A stretch of DNA of 64,000 nt from Acidobacteriota bacterium (GTDB lineage: Bacteria > Acidobacteriota > Terriglobia > Terriglobales > Acidobacteriaceae), in assembly GCA_018268755.1 (NCBI GenBank), contig JAFDVW010000002.1, positions 1-64,000 of the forward strand. The letters are read 5' to 3'. Position 1 is the stretch's first letter. Every line of letters begins with the position of its first letter. The notes under the pieces are model-generated. The model was given only the letters and a program-made list of their open reading frames with translations. It did no database searches and was not told the origin of the DNA. The position numbers and the translations under genes are program-made. Shown one piece after another: positions 1 through 8,743 of this stretch.

Positions 1-566
1 TCTTCGTCGCGGCCAATCACCGGGTCCAGCTTGCCGCGGCGGGCCTGCTCCGTCAGGTCGCGGGCATAACGCTCTAAGGCCTGATACTTGGCCTCGGGGT
101 TCTGGTCGGTCACCTTCTGCGATCCGCGAACGGAGGTCAGCGCCTTCAGAATGGCGTCGTAATTTGCACCATGACGCGCCAGAATCTCCTGCGCGGCGTC
201 GCGCTTCAGATGCGTGATGGCGAGCAGCAGGTGCTCGGTCGAGACATACTCGTCCTTAAAATTGTCGGCTTCTTTGAAAGCTCGTTCCAGCAGCTGATTG
301 GCCGCCGAGGAAAGCCCGGGCTGCGCCGCCGCGCCTGTGACCTTGGGCAGCTTCTCCAGCTCGCGGTAAATTTCACTCAGCACCGCCTGTGGACCGATGC
401 CGATCTTCTCCAGCACCGGCGAAACGATGCCTTCTTTGTCTTCCAGCAGAGCCGCCAGCAAATGCAGCGGCTGCAGCTCGGGATTGCCGTGCTCCGAGGC
501 AAGCTCGTTGCCGCGCTGGATGGCTTCCTGCGCTTTTAGCGTGAATTTGTCCCAACGAATCGCCAT
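1..566 (-). CDS. clpB: ClpB disaggregase, N-terminal part (cut by window edge)
   Basis: ATP-dependent protein disaggregase that works with DnaK to rescue aggregated proteins in the cytoplasm. Only the first 188 codons are inside the window; the reading frame is open to base 1. The translation starts MAIRWDKFTLKAQEAI and shows the two helical Clp_N repeats ('HGNPELQPLHLLAALLED', then 'STEHLLLAITHL'), followed by the linker into the first AAA+ module ('LDPVIGRDEE'). The ATG at 566 has a GAGGA Shine-Dalgarno. It lies downstream of hsp20 on the same strand, with an AT-rich palindrome between them that ends about 10 bp before this start. Co-localised chaperones suggest heat-shock control. Confidence 0.95.
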   Translation of the reverse strand, partial: MAIRWDKFTLKAQEAIQRGNELASEHGNPELQPLHLLAALLEDKEGIVSPVLEKIGIGPQAVLSEIYRELEKLPKVTGAAAQPGLSSAANQLLERAFKEADNFKDEYVSTEHLLLAITHLKRDAAQEILARHGANYDAILKALTSVRGSQKVTDQNPEAKYQALERYARDLTEQARRGKLDPVIGRDE

Positions 567-569
567 AAA

Positions 570-668
570 TCCTCGATTGGTAATTTTGTAATTGAGAAAT
601 TGGGTAATTGGAAGGCTGGGCCGGAATTTTCTAAATTACAAAATTACCCGATTACCAAATTACAAAAT
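570..668. repeat. AT-rich imperfect palindrome, copy 1 (hsp20-clpB spacer)
   Basis: Imperfect inverted repeat built from iterated 7-8-nt words such as GGTAATT and TTGTAATT. The left arm is about 576-609 and the right arm about 631-668, around a GC-rich centre. The block 634-661 is the exact 28-nt reverse complement of 22331-22358. In RNA it would form a long hairpin between hsp20 and clpB. No ORF is supported here. Confidence 0.85.
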
Positions 669-751
669 GAAAGGGAGGCGGTCACCTCGGCCACCTCCCG
701 TCTTTCGCGAACCAGCTCGCGGACAACAGTGTCCGCGCCACCTGGACTCGC

Positions 752-1234
752 TTATGCGGCTTTGCCTTTGCCTTCCAGCGTCTTTTCGCCGCCCACGTTG
801 ACCTTGATCTGCTTGGGCTTGGCTTCGGCTTTCTTGGCCAGCTTGATCTTCAGCACGCCCTTGTCGTAGTTCGCGGCCACGCTTTCCTGGTCCACGCTCT
901 GCGGCAAAGTGAAGCTGCGGGTAAAGCTGCCATACTGACGCTCCACGCGGCGGTAGTTCTCTTCCTTTTCTTCCTTCTCGAACTTGCGCTCGCCATGCAC
1001 GGTCAGGGTGTTGTTCTCAATGCGGACATCGATGTCCTTCTCCTCGATGCCGGGTACTTCGATCTTCAAGGTGACGTTGTGTTCGTCCTCGTAGACATCT
1101 ACGGCAGGAGCGAAGGTGCTGGTGGTCAGCGCCTCTTCCCGGCCTTCGCCATACGATTGCTGGAACAGACGGTTCATCCGGTCCTGCAAGGTGCTGAACT
1201 CACGGAAAGGATCCCAACGGGTAATCACGGTCAT
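752..1234 (-). CDS. Hsp20 family small heat-shock protein
   Basis: ATP-independent holdase that binds unfolding proteins in the cytoplasm and hands them to ClpB/DnaK. The 160-residue protein has a short N-arm, an alpha-crystallin domain from about residue 45 to 140, and the family signature 'DKGVLKIKLAK' near its end. The C-tail is Lys/Glu-rich. The ATG at 1234 is preferred over an in-frame ATG at 1249 because a GGAGGA Shine-Dalgarno sits six bases before it. clpB follows on the same strand. A TTGACA/TAGCAT promoter overlapping a HAIR-like inverted repeat lies upstream. Confidence 0.93.
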   Translation of the reverse strand: MTVITRWDPFREFSTLQDRMNRLFQQSYGEGREEALTTSTFAPAVDVYEDEHNVTLKIEVPGIEEKDIDVRIENNTLTVHGERKFEKEEKEENYRRVERQYGSFTRSFTLPQSVDQESVAANYDKGVLKIKLAKKAEAKPKQIKVNVGGEKTLEGKGKAA

Positions 1235-1314
1235 GACTAAATCCTCCAAAGGTTTTTCGGAAATTTTGGCTAACCTCGCCTACATCACTTTGGATGTGGC
1301 TTTAGTATGTTGCG

Positions 1315-1343
1315 ATGCTAAAATGTGAGTGTTTTATTGTCAA
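1315..1343 (-). promoter_or_regulatory. hsp20 promoter with HAIR-like inverted repeat
   Basis: On the minus strand there is TTGACA (1343-1338), a 17-nt spacer and TAGCAT (1320-1315). The same DNA reads CTTGACA-N7-ACTCACA (1344-1324), 10 of 14 positions matching the HspR box CTTGAGT-N7-ACTCAAG. The promoter call rests on spacing and hexamers. The operator reading is inference. The rest of 1235-1544 shows no gene. Confidence 0.6.
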
Positions 1344-1544
1344 GTCAGTTTTTATGTTTATTTTCAGTGGTTTATGCCGATTTCATCGCTCAATCTACCA
1401 CCCTCCTGGCCACTTGCCCGGTCTCTGGATATGTCGAGGAGCCGTATACCTCTCAGGAAAATATCTCCCAGGAGCAGGGCGGCCGCGGACGGGCGTCTCC
1501 GCCCATGACCAACCGCTATATGCCAGGTGCGAGGTGTTCTGCCA

Positions 1545-2747
1545 CTACACACCCACGATCAGGCACTTCAGATAGGCGGTTTCCGGCACTTGCATAAGGA
1601 TGGGATGGTCTTTGGCCTGGACGCGGTTTTCGAGCAGGCGAAGATTTCTGTGGACATCGCGGGCGGAAGCGGCCACCACGGCCAGGAAATCTTCCCCGCT
1701 TACGTGGTAGGAGCAGGAGCAGGTAACCAGGATCCCGCCCGGCTTGAGCATCTTCAACGCCCGTAGATTCAGCTCTTTATAGCCACGCAAGGCGGTATCC
1801 AGGTTCTTCTTGCTCTTGGCGAAGGCCGGGGGATCGAGCACGATAGTGTCAAACTGCTGCCCGGAGGCGGCATAGTCGCGCAGCAAGTCGAAGGCGTTGG
1901 CCTCGATCCATTCGATTTCGCGGGAGTTCAAGGCTGCGTTCTGCTCCGCAACTTCGAGCGCCGGCCGCGAGCTATCCACTCCCGTCACCTTGGCGCAGAC
2001 CTTGGCCAGGTGCAGGGCGAAGCCGCCCTGATAGCAGCACACGTCGAGCGCTTCCCCGCGTGCATACTGCGCCGCCGCGGCATAGTTCTCCCGCTGATCG
2101 AGAAATGCCCCCGTTTTTTGCCCTTCCAGCCCGTCGTAATGAAACTGCACGCCGTTCATGGTGAAGATAGTGCTCGACTTCTCCCCCAGCAGGCAGCCGG
2201 AGTCGCGCGCCGGCAACTGCTCCAACTCGCGGATGCGCGGCTCCACCCGCTCCAGGATCGCGGTCGGCCGCAGCTTTTCGCTCAGTTCAGCCACCAGGGC
2301 CGTGCGCGCCGTCTCGGTGTCCATGGCCTGGGTGAGAATTTGCAGGGAAAGCAGATCGTTGTAGCGATCGACGATCAACCCGGGAAGGAAATCGGCTTCG
2401 CTGAAAATCACGCGGTAGGCGTTCGTGTCGCCCGATTTCCCCAGCAGCCGCTCGCGGTAGGCGATGGCCTCGGCGATTCTCTGGCGCAGCAACCCAGGCA
2501 GATCGGCGACTGGCTCGCGCGAGAGCATGCGGATGGCAATCTGCGAGGCGCTGCTGTAAAGCGCCGTGCCCAGAACCTTGCCGCGCTCATCGGCCACGCT
2601 GACCAGCGCGCCGGGAAGCACGCCGTCGGCGGAAGCAACGTCCGAGCGGTACACCCAGACGTGGCCAGCCTTCAGCCGCTCCCCGCCGCGCCGGGAGATT
2701 TTGACGATGGGGATGGAGGAAGGCGGCGACGGAAGCTTAGGGGACAT
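1545..2747 (-). CDS. rlmI: Class I rRNA methyltransferase, RlmI family (23S rRNA m5C1962)
   Basis: SAM-dependent methyltransferase predicted to make m5C1962 in 23S rRNA. The 400-residue length is typical. An N-terminal PUA-like domain covers about residues 12-95 ('KAGHVWVYRSDV'), then a central domain, then a Rossmann methyltransferase with the SAM loop 'LDVCCYQGGFALHLAK' (234-249), 'LDPPAFAKSK' (304-313) and the 'TCSCSYHVS' segment. The ATG at 2747 gives the full PUA domain. It stands alone upstream of hsp20. The exact target base is inferred from the family; other m5C specificities are possible. Confidence 0.88.
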   Translation of the reverse strand: MSPKLPSPPSSIPIVKISRRGGERLKAGHVWVYRSDVASADGVLPGALVSVADERGKVLGTALYSSASQIAIRMLSREPVADLPGLLRQRIAEAIAYRERLLGKSGDTNAYRVIFSEADFLPGLIVDRYNDLLSLQILTQAMDTETARTALVAELSEKLRPTAILERVEPRIRELEQLPARDSGCLLGEKSSTIFTMNGVQFHYDGLEGQKTGAFLDQRENYAAAAQYARGEALDVCCYQGGFALHLAKVCAKVTGVDSSRPALEVAEQNAALNSREIEWIEANAFDLLRDYAASGQQFDTIVLDPPAFAKSKKNLDTALRGYKELNLRALKMLKPGGILVTCSCSYHVSGEDFLAVVAASARDVHRNLRLLENRVQAKDHPILMQVPETAYLKCLIVGV

Positions 2748-2775
2748 GGAGAGATGTTAAACCTAATAAACGTGG

Positions 2776-2795
2776 CGCGGGCGCCCTCGCCCGCG
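2776..2795. repeat. GC-rich hairpin, copy 1
   Basis: Perfect 8-bp stem CGCGGGCG/CGCCCGCG with loop CCCT, preceded by GTGG. A related unit with the same GTGGCGCGGG lead is at 19855-19879. No T-run follows, so it is not a convincing terminator. Confidence 0.6.
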
Positions 2796-2853
2796 TTGAC
2801 CCGGAAGTTTTCTAGCGGCCAGCTTCCATCATCCCCAGCTCGCATCATCCGAA

Positions 2854-2912
2854 TGTCATCCTGAGCGAAGGAAGTGATTCGCAAAGCGAATCACTTCGAA
2901 GTCGAAGGACCT
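2854..2912 (+). repeat. REP-like unit, copy A
   Basis: Starts TGTCATCCTGAGCGAAGG, ends GTCGAAGGACCT, and encloses the hairpin AAGTGATTCGC/GCGAATCACTT. It shares its ends with copies at 3017-3079 (inverted), 21312-21371 and 54419-54480. The middle varies but stays self-complementary. Confidence 0.85.
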
Positions 2913-3016
2913 CATGCCAGCTGACGCACAAATTGCCCTGGCAAGGGGTTCTTTGAACAGACGCTGAATCCCAAGAGAGAATGCCTTGCAACGCCAGTCA
3001 AAACTGCAAGAAAATT

Positions 3017-3079
3017 AGGGATCCTTCGACTTCATAGCTGCTTCGCTTTCGCGAAGCCGCTCTTCCGCTCAGGATGACA
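3017..3079 (-). repeat. REP-like unit, copy B (inverted)
   Basis: Reverse-strand copy of the REP-like family. On the minus strand it begins TGTCATCCTGAGCGGAAG and ends GTCGAAGGATCCCT, with an internal GCTTCGCGAAAGCGAAGC hairpin. Together with copy A it forms a tail-to-tail pair 100 bp apart. Confidence 0.85.
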
Positions 3080-3202
3080 AATTAAGAGGAGAGGGGACGG
3101 CGGTAGAAATCAAGCTATGCCGACTGGTCATCCACAATTTTCACCACCCTACATTTCACCAAAAACACGGGATTTTCGAATGGAGCACTGAGTGTGTGGT
3201 TC

Positions 3203-4654
3203 TTAGTGCAAATACTGCGCGGCCTGTTCCGGCGTCACCATGACGAAGATCAATCCGGTCAGATGATCGAAGTTGAAGATGGCGGCCTTGCCTTTTTCCG
3301 TGCCTTCGCCAATCCACACCCAGGTGCCCTGCCCGTCTTCCCGGCGAAAGATGGGAGGCAGTCCGGCAGGAGCCACGGCATTCGGTGCCGGCCGCCTCAC
3401 GCGAAACTTCATTACGTCGCCGGCAGCTCCTACCTGATAACCATGCACATTATTGAAGCCGGTAGGAACAATCGTGGCCGAGGTCTCATCGCCCTCGCGC
3501 GTGACCATGGCTCCAGCGAAGTAGGGCGCGTTGTGCGGCGTGAGCTTGGTGCCGGGATGGTGCGAAGTATAGAGGTCGGTTGCATCTTTAAGGTCGTTCG
3601 GCACCTGCTCGAGGCTCTTGGCGGGGGCCAGTGAAAGCTGGTTCCCATTCAGAATGTAGATGGCCTGACTGGCATCGAAAGCGGCGATCCACGATCCTTG
3701 CGCATTGTGTCCCAGATAGCGGCCGTTGACTTTGTCGGCGAAGTAAATCAGCACCGCCGGCTGCCATTTCTCATCCCAGGGACTGAACCAATAGGTAATG
3801 CACTGAGCTCCCAGAGCGTTGGGCGCCAGCACGATGTTGCCGGCGGATTTCGGGAAATTCGGATCATCTCCGTAAAGGCTGCGAAAAAACACCGTGGGAA
3901 AGGGCGTATGCTGAAAATACTCGGGAGCTGGATTCTTCAAGCCGAGCGGCAAACTGTATATTGAGAAATTGGAAGGGGCTTGAGCGAGAAGGTCCCCCTT
4001 GAGCACCATTCGTCCCTGAAACCAGGTCCCATCTTCGTTATAGCCCTGGTAAAGAAGGAACGCTCCACCTCCACCCACCGAGTGGTCGGCTTCCACAATA
4101 GGCAGGGACTTCGGGCCAGCAGGGTAATGGTAGAACAGCTTCTTGATGTTGAAAGTGTTCGCGCGCAACGCGATTTCGCCCCGCGCGTTGGGAAAATTGG
4201 GGTCCTCCCCGTAGGGGCCGTTGGCCGCGGCGCCGGCTTTGCCTCCAGCCGGCACACCTCCATGGTCCGCCAGATACTGCGGCGAAGGGTTCTTTAAGCC
4301 GCTCGGCGCTTCCGCCGGCGACTTCACACTGGCCCGCCGGAACACGTTGCCCTTCAGGATGTAGACGGCATCCTGCTCATACATCCACGTACCCTCGGCG
4401 TTAAATCCGAGGTACACCATGCCGTGGATTTGTCCGCCGAAAGGTACTGCCAAAGCAGTAGGAATATCACCCGCCTGGTAGGCATAGGCGACGGCCGTGG
4501 CGCCCAATGGGTTCGGCGCGAGCACGACCAGCCCTTTGCCCTGGGGCAGGTTCGGATCGCTTGCGACAGACTGCGCGATCGCGCTCACTGAGGACACGAA
4601 CAGAATTGTCCCGACAAGAACCACCAAAACGTGGCCTTCTCTTGCACGTCCCAT
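3203..4654 (-). CDS. Secreted protein with three tandem ~100-residue repeats
   Basis: I do not recognise a family. The 483-residue protein has an N-terminal hydrophobic signal (about residues 8-27, ending near AIAQS). Three homologous units follow at about 33-131, 151-249 and 264-366. Each starts '(D/E)DPN(L/F)P', continues with an 'IVLAPNALGA'-like strand and a 'GYNEDGTW'/'GFNAEGTW'/'GHNAQGSW' turn, then '(L/I)LKG(N/D)' and '(G)LKNP(S/A)P(Q/E)Y'. A non-repeat C-terminal domain (about 370-483) contains 'GQGTWVWIGEG'. This looks like a periplasmic or outer-surface beta-rich repeat protein. It is monocistronic, with REP units downstream. Confidence 0.75.
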   Translation of the reverse strand: MGRAREGHVLVVLVGTILFVSSVSAIAQSVASDPNLPQGKGLVVLAPNPLGATAVAYAYQAGDIPTALAVPFGGQIHGMVYLGFNAEGTWMYEQDAVYILKGNVFRRASVKSPAEAPSGLKNPSPQYLADHGGVPAGGKAGAAANGPYGEDPNFPNARGEIALRANTFNIKKLFYHYPAGPKSLPIVEADHSVGGGGAFLLYQGYNEDGTWFQGRMVLKGDLLAQAPSNFSIYSLPLGLKNPAPEYFQHTPFPTVFFRSLYGDDPNFPKSAGNIVLAPNALGAQCITYWFSPWDEKWQPAVLIYFADKVNGRYLGHNAQGSWIAAFDASQAIYILNGNQLSLAPAKSLEQVPNDLKDATDLYTSHHPGTKLTPHNAPYFAGAMVTREGDETSATIVPTGFNNVHGYQVGAAGDVMKFRVRRPAPNAVAPAGLPPIFRREDGQGTWVWIGEGTEKGKAAIFNFDHLTGLIFVMVTPEQAAQYLH

Positions 4655-4725
4655 GGAAGGACTCCTTGCGCTCTGTTGTTGGCTGGGCCCCGAGTAGGCG
4701 AACGTTGTATCACGACTCAGAAGGA

Positions 4726-5634
4726 TTATCCAAGGGAATCGACCCTTGGCCCTTCAACCGGCGCCACCACCCGCAAGGCCCCCCTGGCCACGCTCACTTC
4801 CATCGGCGTGCGGCAGACGAACTCGCCATCGGCGTAAACATCGAGCGGGGTCTCCGTCTGCACACGTAAGCGATCCGTCTGGAAATATTGGATCTCCGGC
4901 AAAGCGAAAGACAGATGCCGTCCGAAATAGACGGTGGGGAACAGGCAGAACAGCTTGAGCTTGTCGATGTCGGTGATCAGGCAGACGTCCAGCTTGCCGT
5001 CATCCAGCTGGGCCCGCGGAGCAATCTGCATGCCCCCGCCAAAAGCCGGCCCATTGCCGAATGCGGCCAGCATGGTGGGGGCCGCACTGCGCTCCTGCCA
5101 GGTCCCACCTTCCTGTGCCAGAATCCGCATGCGCGCCGGCGCGTAAGCATATAGCGCTCCCGGCAGGCTCAGCACGTAGCCGCCATAGGCGCGCAGCCAG
5201 CGCGGCAACCGGTTGGCCCGCCGCGCCACCGCTCCATCCAACCCAATCCCACCCACCGAGGCGAAATAATGATGCGGCCCGTCTGCCGTCTCCCCGCCCA
5301 GCGGGGTGATCACGCCCAGATCAATCGTCCGCAGATTTTGCTTCCCGGATTCCAATTGCCGCCACGCCCGCAGCGCATCCCGCCCGTTCTTCAATCCCAG
5401 GGAGCGCGCAAAATCGTTGCCGCTGCCGCTCGGCACCACCAGCACCGGCAACTGCAAATCGACCAATTGCGCAAGGTGGCGATGCAGCGTCCCGTCACCG
5501 CCAAAAAGCAGCACCACGTCCACTTCTCCGGAAGTAGCGGGCAGGCCCACCTGCCACTGGGCCGGGGAATTTTTCTGGAATGGCTTCAGGGATGCAGAAG
5601 ATGTTCCCCATCCCAGAATGGCCGCGGCGCGCAT
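4726..5634 (-). CDS. Diacylglycerol/lipid kinase family protein (YegS/BmrU type)
   Basis: Phosphorylates a lipid such as diacylglycerol using ATP at the inner membrane. The 302-residue protein carries the nucleotide loop 'LLFGGDGTLHRH' (residues 43-53) and 'VPSGSGNDFARS' (67-78), both diagnostic for the DAGK catalytic domain. The C-terminal beta-sandwich has 'IAPRAQLDDGKLDVCLI' and ends 'DVYADGE'. The ATG at 5634 gives MRAAAILGWG; an in-frame TTG at 5652 would add six residues. It is transcribed away from treS. The lipid substrate cannot be read from sequence. Confidence 0.88.
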   Translation of the reverse strand: MRAAAILGWGTSSASLKPFQKNSPAQWQVGLPATSGEVDVVLLFGGDGTLHRHLAQLVDLQLPVLVVPSGSGNDFARSLGLKNGRDALRAWRQLESGKQNLRTIDLGVITPLGGETADGPHHYFASVGGIGLDGAVARRANRLPRWLRAYGGYVLSLPGALYAYAPARMRILAQEGGTWQERSAAPTMLAAFGNGPAFGGGMQIAPRAQLDDGKLDVCLITDIDKLKLFCLFPTVYFGRHLSFALPEIQYFQTDRLRVQTETPLDVYADGEFVCRTPMEVSVARGALRVVAPVEGPRVDSLG

Positions 5635-5754
5635 GCGCAGGCAGCTTATCAAAAACTCACCCCGCGTGTTGCAAATCAGCGCCCTCCTGCCTTTTCAGAC
5701 TGACCGGGCAATCCTTTTTCGCTACCATACCAAGAGGGCCAAGGAGGACTGAGC

Positions 5755-7395
5755 TTGCCGCCATCGCAAGACATGCTCTGGTATAAGGACGCCGTCATCT
5801 ACCAGGTCCACGTGCGGACGTTCTGTGATAGCAATGCCGATGGCATCGGCGACTTCCGCGGCCTGGCGCAGAAGCTCGACTATCTCCAAGAGCTGGGCAT
5901 CACCGCCATCTGGCTGATGCCGTTCTTCCCCTCGCCCCTGCGCGACGACGGCTACGACATCGCCGACTATCGCTCCATCCATCCCAGCTACGGGACGCTG
6001 GAGGACTTTCAGAATTTCCTCAAGCTCGCCCACCAGCGCAATATTCGCGTCCTCATCGAGATGGTGCTGAACCACACCTCGGACCAGCATCCCTGGTTTC
6101 ACGAATCGCGCAGCTCGCGTGACAACCCCAAACGCGATTGGTATGTGTGGAGCGAAAGCGACGCCAAGTACCGCGAAACTCGCATCATCTTCCTCGATAC
6201 CGAGCTTTCCAACTGGGCCTGGGACCCGGTCTCCAAGCAGTACTACTGGCACCGCTTCTTCAGCCACCAGCCGGACCTCAACTACGACAACCCCGCGGTG
6301 CGGGAAGAGATGTGGAACATCATGAAGTTTTGGCTGGAGATGGGCGTGGACGGCTTCCGGCTGGATGCAGTCCCTTATCTGGTCGAGCGCGAGGGCACCA
6401 ATTGCGAGAACCTGCCGGAGACCCATGCCATCGTCAAAGACTTGCGCGCCCGCATGGACCGGGAGTTCCCCGGCTGTATGCTGCTGGCCGAAGCTAATCA
6501 GTGGCCCACCGACCTGCGCCACTATTTCGGCAACGGCGATGAATTTCACATGGCCTTCCACTTCCCCCTGATGCCCCGCATGTTCATGGGACTGAAGCTG
6601 GAAGATCGCAAGCCCATCACCGAGATCCTGCAGCAGACCCCCTCCATTCCCGACGCCTGCCAATGGTGCCTGTTCCTGCGCAATCATGACGAGCTCACCC
6701 TGGAAATGGTCACCGACATGGAGCGGGACTATATGTACGACGAATACGCGCGCGACAAGGGCATGCGGCTGAATATGGGCATCCGCCGCCGCCTGGCCCC
6801 GTTGCTCGACAACGACCGCCGCCGCATTGAGCTGATGAACGGCATGCTCATGTCCATGCCGGGCACTCCCATCATTTATTACGGGGACGAAATTGGCATG
6901 GGCGACAACGTCCACCTCGGCGACCGCAACGGGGTGCGCACCCCCATGCAGTGGGACGGCGGCTGGAACGGCGGCTTCTCCACCGCCGATCCCGAAAACC
7001 TTTATGCCCCGCCCATTCTCAATCCTGTCTATGGACTGCAGGTGGTCAACGTGCAATCGCAAAAACGTTTTGACCACTCCCTCCTTTCCTGGATGAAGCG
7101 CATCATACAGGTGCGAAAATCGATGCCGGTGTTCGGGCGAGGCAGCATGGAGTTTCTCTACCCGGCCAATCACCGTGTGCTGGCCTATGTGCGCAAGCTG
7201 GGCAATGAAACCATTCTGGCGGTCAACAATCTGGCCAGCTCCGCCCAGGCCGTCGAACTGGACCTGAAAAGCTACAAAGGGAATATCCTGATTGAAATGT
7301 TCGGGCGCAACATCTTCCCGCGCGTAGGAGACCTGCCCTATCTTCTAACGCTGGGGCCCTATCAGTTTTACTGGTTCCGTCTGCGCAAGATTTGA
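5755..7395 (+). CDS. treS: Trehalose synthase, GH13 (maltose alpha-D-glucosyltransferase)
   Basis: Interconverts maltose and trehalose in the cytoplasm, linking glycogen or maltose to the osmoprotectant trehalose. The 546 residues cover a GH13 barrel with 'FFPSPLRDDGYDIADY' (57-72), 'VLNHTSDQHPWF' (104-115), nucleophile D204 in 'GFRLDAVPYL', acid/base E246 in 'LLAEANQWP' and 'NHDE' (310-313), then a beta C-domain. Length and motifs match TreS rather than oligo-1,6-glucosidase. No maltokinase fusion is present. TTG at 5755 is preferred because AAGGAGG sits seven bases upstream; ATG at 5773 is possible. A glycosyltransferase and a channel-like gene follow. Confidence 0.9.
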   Translation: MPPSQDMLWYKDAVIYQVHVRTFCDSNADGIGDFRGLAQKLDYLQELGITAIWLMPFFPSPLRDDGYDIADYRSIHPSYGTLEDFQNFLKLAHQRNIRVLIEMVLNHTSDQHPWFHESRSSRDNPKRDWYVWSESDAKYRETRIIFLDTELSNWAWDPVSKQYYWHRFFSHQPDLNYDNPAVREEMWNIMKFWLEMGVDGFRLDAVPYLVEREGTNCENLPETHAIVKDLRARMDREFPGCMLLAEANQWPTDLRHYFGNGDEFHMAFHFPLMPRMFMGLKLEDRKPITEILQQTPSIPDACQWCLFLRNHDELTLEMVTDMERDYMYDEYARDKGMRLNMGIRRRLAPLLDNDRRRIELMNGMLMSMPGTPIIYYGDEIGMGDNVHLGDRNGVRTPMQWDGGWNGGFSTADPENLYAPPILNPVYGLQVVNVQSQKRFDHSLLSWMKRIIQVRKSMPVFGRGSMEFLYPANHRVLAYVRKLGNETILAVNNLASSAQAVELDLKSYKGNILIEMFGRNIFPRVGDLPYLLTLGPYQFYWFRLRKI

Positions 7396-7453
7396 AGCAG
7401 CCTTTCAGCCCTGTTGCGGTTGAAGAAAATCCAAACCGGCCCGCGCCGTCACC

Positions 7454-8737
7454 ATGACCCGGAGGTCCCTGTTGCCCGAGGAGAGCATTCTTTCGGATGA
7501 TTTCCTTCGTGAACTGATGAACGTCGGCGAGGTGGACATCCTCATCGGGGTGCCCACCTACAACGACGCCAACACAGTCGGGACCGTAGTGCAGGCGGTC
7601 CGCGCCGGCCTGCTGCAATATTTTCCCCGCCAGCGCGCCGTCGTCATCAACGCCGACGGAGGCTCCAAGGACGCCACTCGCGATCTGGTGCGCGCCGCCT
7701 CCATCAGCGATCTGCACCATCCTTCCGGCATGACCGCCCTGCGCACCCTGCATTGCATCAGCACCCAATATTCCGGGGGCGTGGAAAGCGGCAAGGCCCT
7801 GCACACCATTCTGGCCGCCGCCGATCTGCTGCGCGCCCGCAGCTGCGCCGTGGTCGCCCCCGATTCCATCCACATTGAACCTGTCTGGATGAAAGGGCTG
7901 CTGGATCCGTTGCATAACAGCCACGTCGATCTGGTCACCCCGCTCTACCGCCGTCACAAATTCGACGGACTGCTGGTGCGCAACCTCATCTATCCTCTGG
8001 TCCGCGCGCTCTACGGCAAGCGCGTGCGCGAACCGAACCCTACCGAGTTCGCCTTCTCCTCCCGCCTCGCGGTGCAATTCCTGAACCAGCACCCCTGGAC
8101 GCAGGACGCCGGCCGTGACGGCACGGAAATTTCCCTGATTCTCACCGCCCTCGAGCAAGACTGGCCCATCGCGCAGGTGTTTCTTGGAGAAAAGTCCCGC
8201 ACCGAGCACGCGCCCACCGACCTGGTAAGGGCCATGCGGCAGACTGTGGGTACGATCTTTTGGTCTTTGGAGCAGAATTTTTCTGCCTGGAGTTCGCGTT
8301 CCGGCTCATCGCCGCTCCCTACCAGCGGACCGGAAGCAGATGTGGATCTCGAACCAATCCGCGTCAATCGCAAACGGCTGTGGGAGATGTTCGCTCGCGG
8401 CGTGGCCGAACTGGAGCCCGTGCTGAAGTCCATTCTTTCTCCGGCGACTTTGGCGGAGTTGCAGCGCGCCGCCGCCAAAGAAGAAGAGTTCCACTTCTCC
8501 GACGAATTATGGGTGCAGACCGCCTACGAGTTCGCCGCTTCGTTTCACCAGGAAGTCATCAGCCGTGACCATATCGTGCAGGCCCTGGTGCCTTTGTATC
8601 GCGGCAAAGCCTACACCTTTCTGACCGAGAACCGCGACGCCTCCGGCGAACAGCTGGAGGCCGGCATTGAAGCACTCTGCCAGACCTTCGAGCAGAAGAA
8701 ACCCACCCTGCTGGAATTGTGGGAGGGAACAAAGTGA
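7454..8737 (+). CDS. GT-A (family 2-like) glycosyltransferase
   Basis: Predicted cytosolic nucleotide-sugar glycosyltransferase of 427 residues. The N-terminal GT-A half has 'GVPTYNDANTVG' (32-43), 'NADGGSKDAT' (66-75) and an acidic metal site in 'VVAPDSIHIEP' (133-143). The C-terminal half (about 290-427) is helical. No transmembrane segment is seen. The layout recalls glucosyl/mannosyl-3-phosphoglycerate synthases, which make compatible solutes; its place between treS and a channel-like gene supports that, but the acceptor is not determined. The ATG at 7454 lacks a strong Shine-Dalgarno; ATG at 7508 would remove 18 residues. The stop is 6 nt before the next ATG. Confidence 0.75.
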   Translation: MTRRSLLPEESILSDDFLRELMNVGEVDILIGVPTYNDANTVGTVVQAVRAGLLQYFPRQRAVVINADGGSKDATRDLVRAASISDLHHPSGMTALRTLHCISTQYSGGVESGKALHTILAAADLLRARSCAVVAPDSIHIEPVWMKGLLDPLHNSHVDLVTPLYRRHKFDGLLVRNLIYPLVRALYGKRVREPNPTEFAFSSRLAVQFLNQHPWTQDAGRDGTEISLILTALEQDWPIAQVFLGEKSRTEHAPTDLVRAMRQTVGTIFWSLEQNFSAWSSRSGSSPLPTSGPEADVDLEPIRVNRKRLWEMFARGVAELEPVLKSILSPATLAELQRAAAKEEEFHFSDELWVQTAYEFAASFHQEVISRDHIVQALVPLYRGKAYTFLTENRDASGEQLEAGIEALCQTFEQKKPTLLELWEGTK

Positions 8738-8743
8738 GGTCCC

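Larger units (their letters stand above)
2748..3202. other. Repeat-containing intergenic region
   Basis: This 455-bp spacer lies between the starts/ends of two minus-strand genes. It holds one GC hairpin (2776-2795) and two REP-like units in opposite orientation (2854-2912 and 3017-3079). No ORF with a convincing start or composition was seen. Confidence 0.7.

Noticed and set aside
5722-7173. 483-codon open frame on the minus strand across treS
   Set aside because: Antisense shadow of a gene with catalytic GH13 motifs; His/Val/Ala-rich translation without domain signs.
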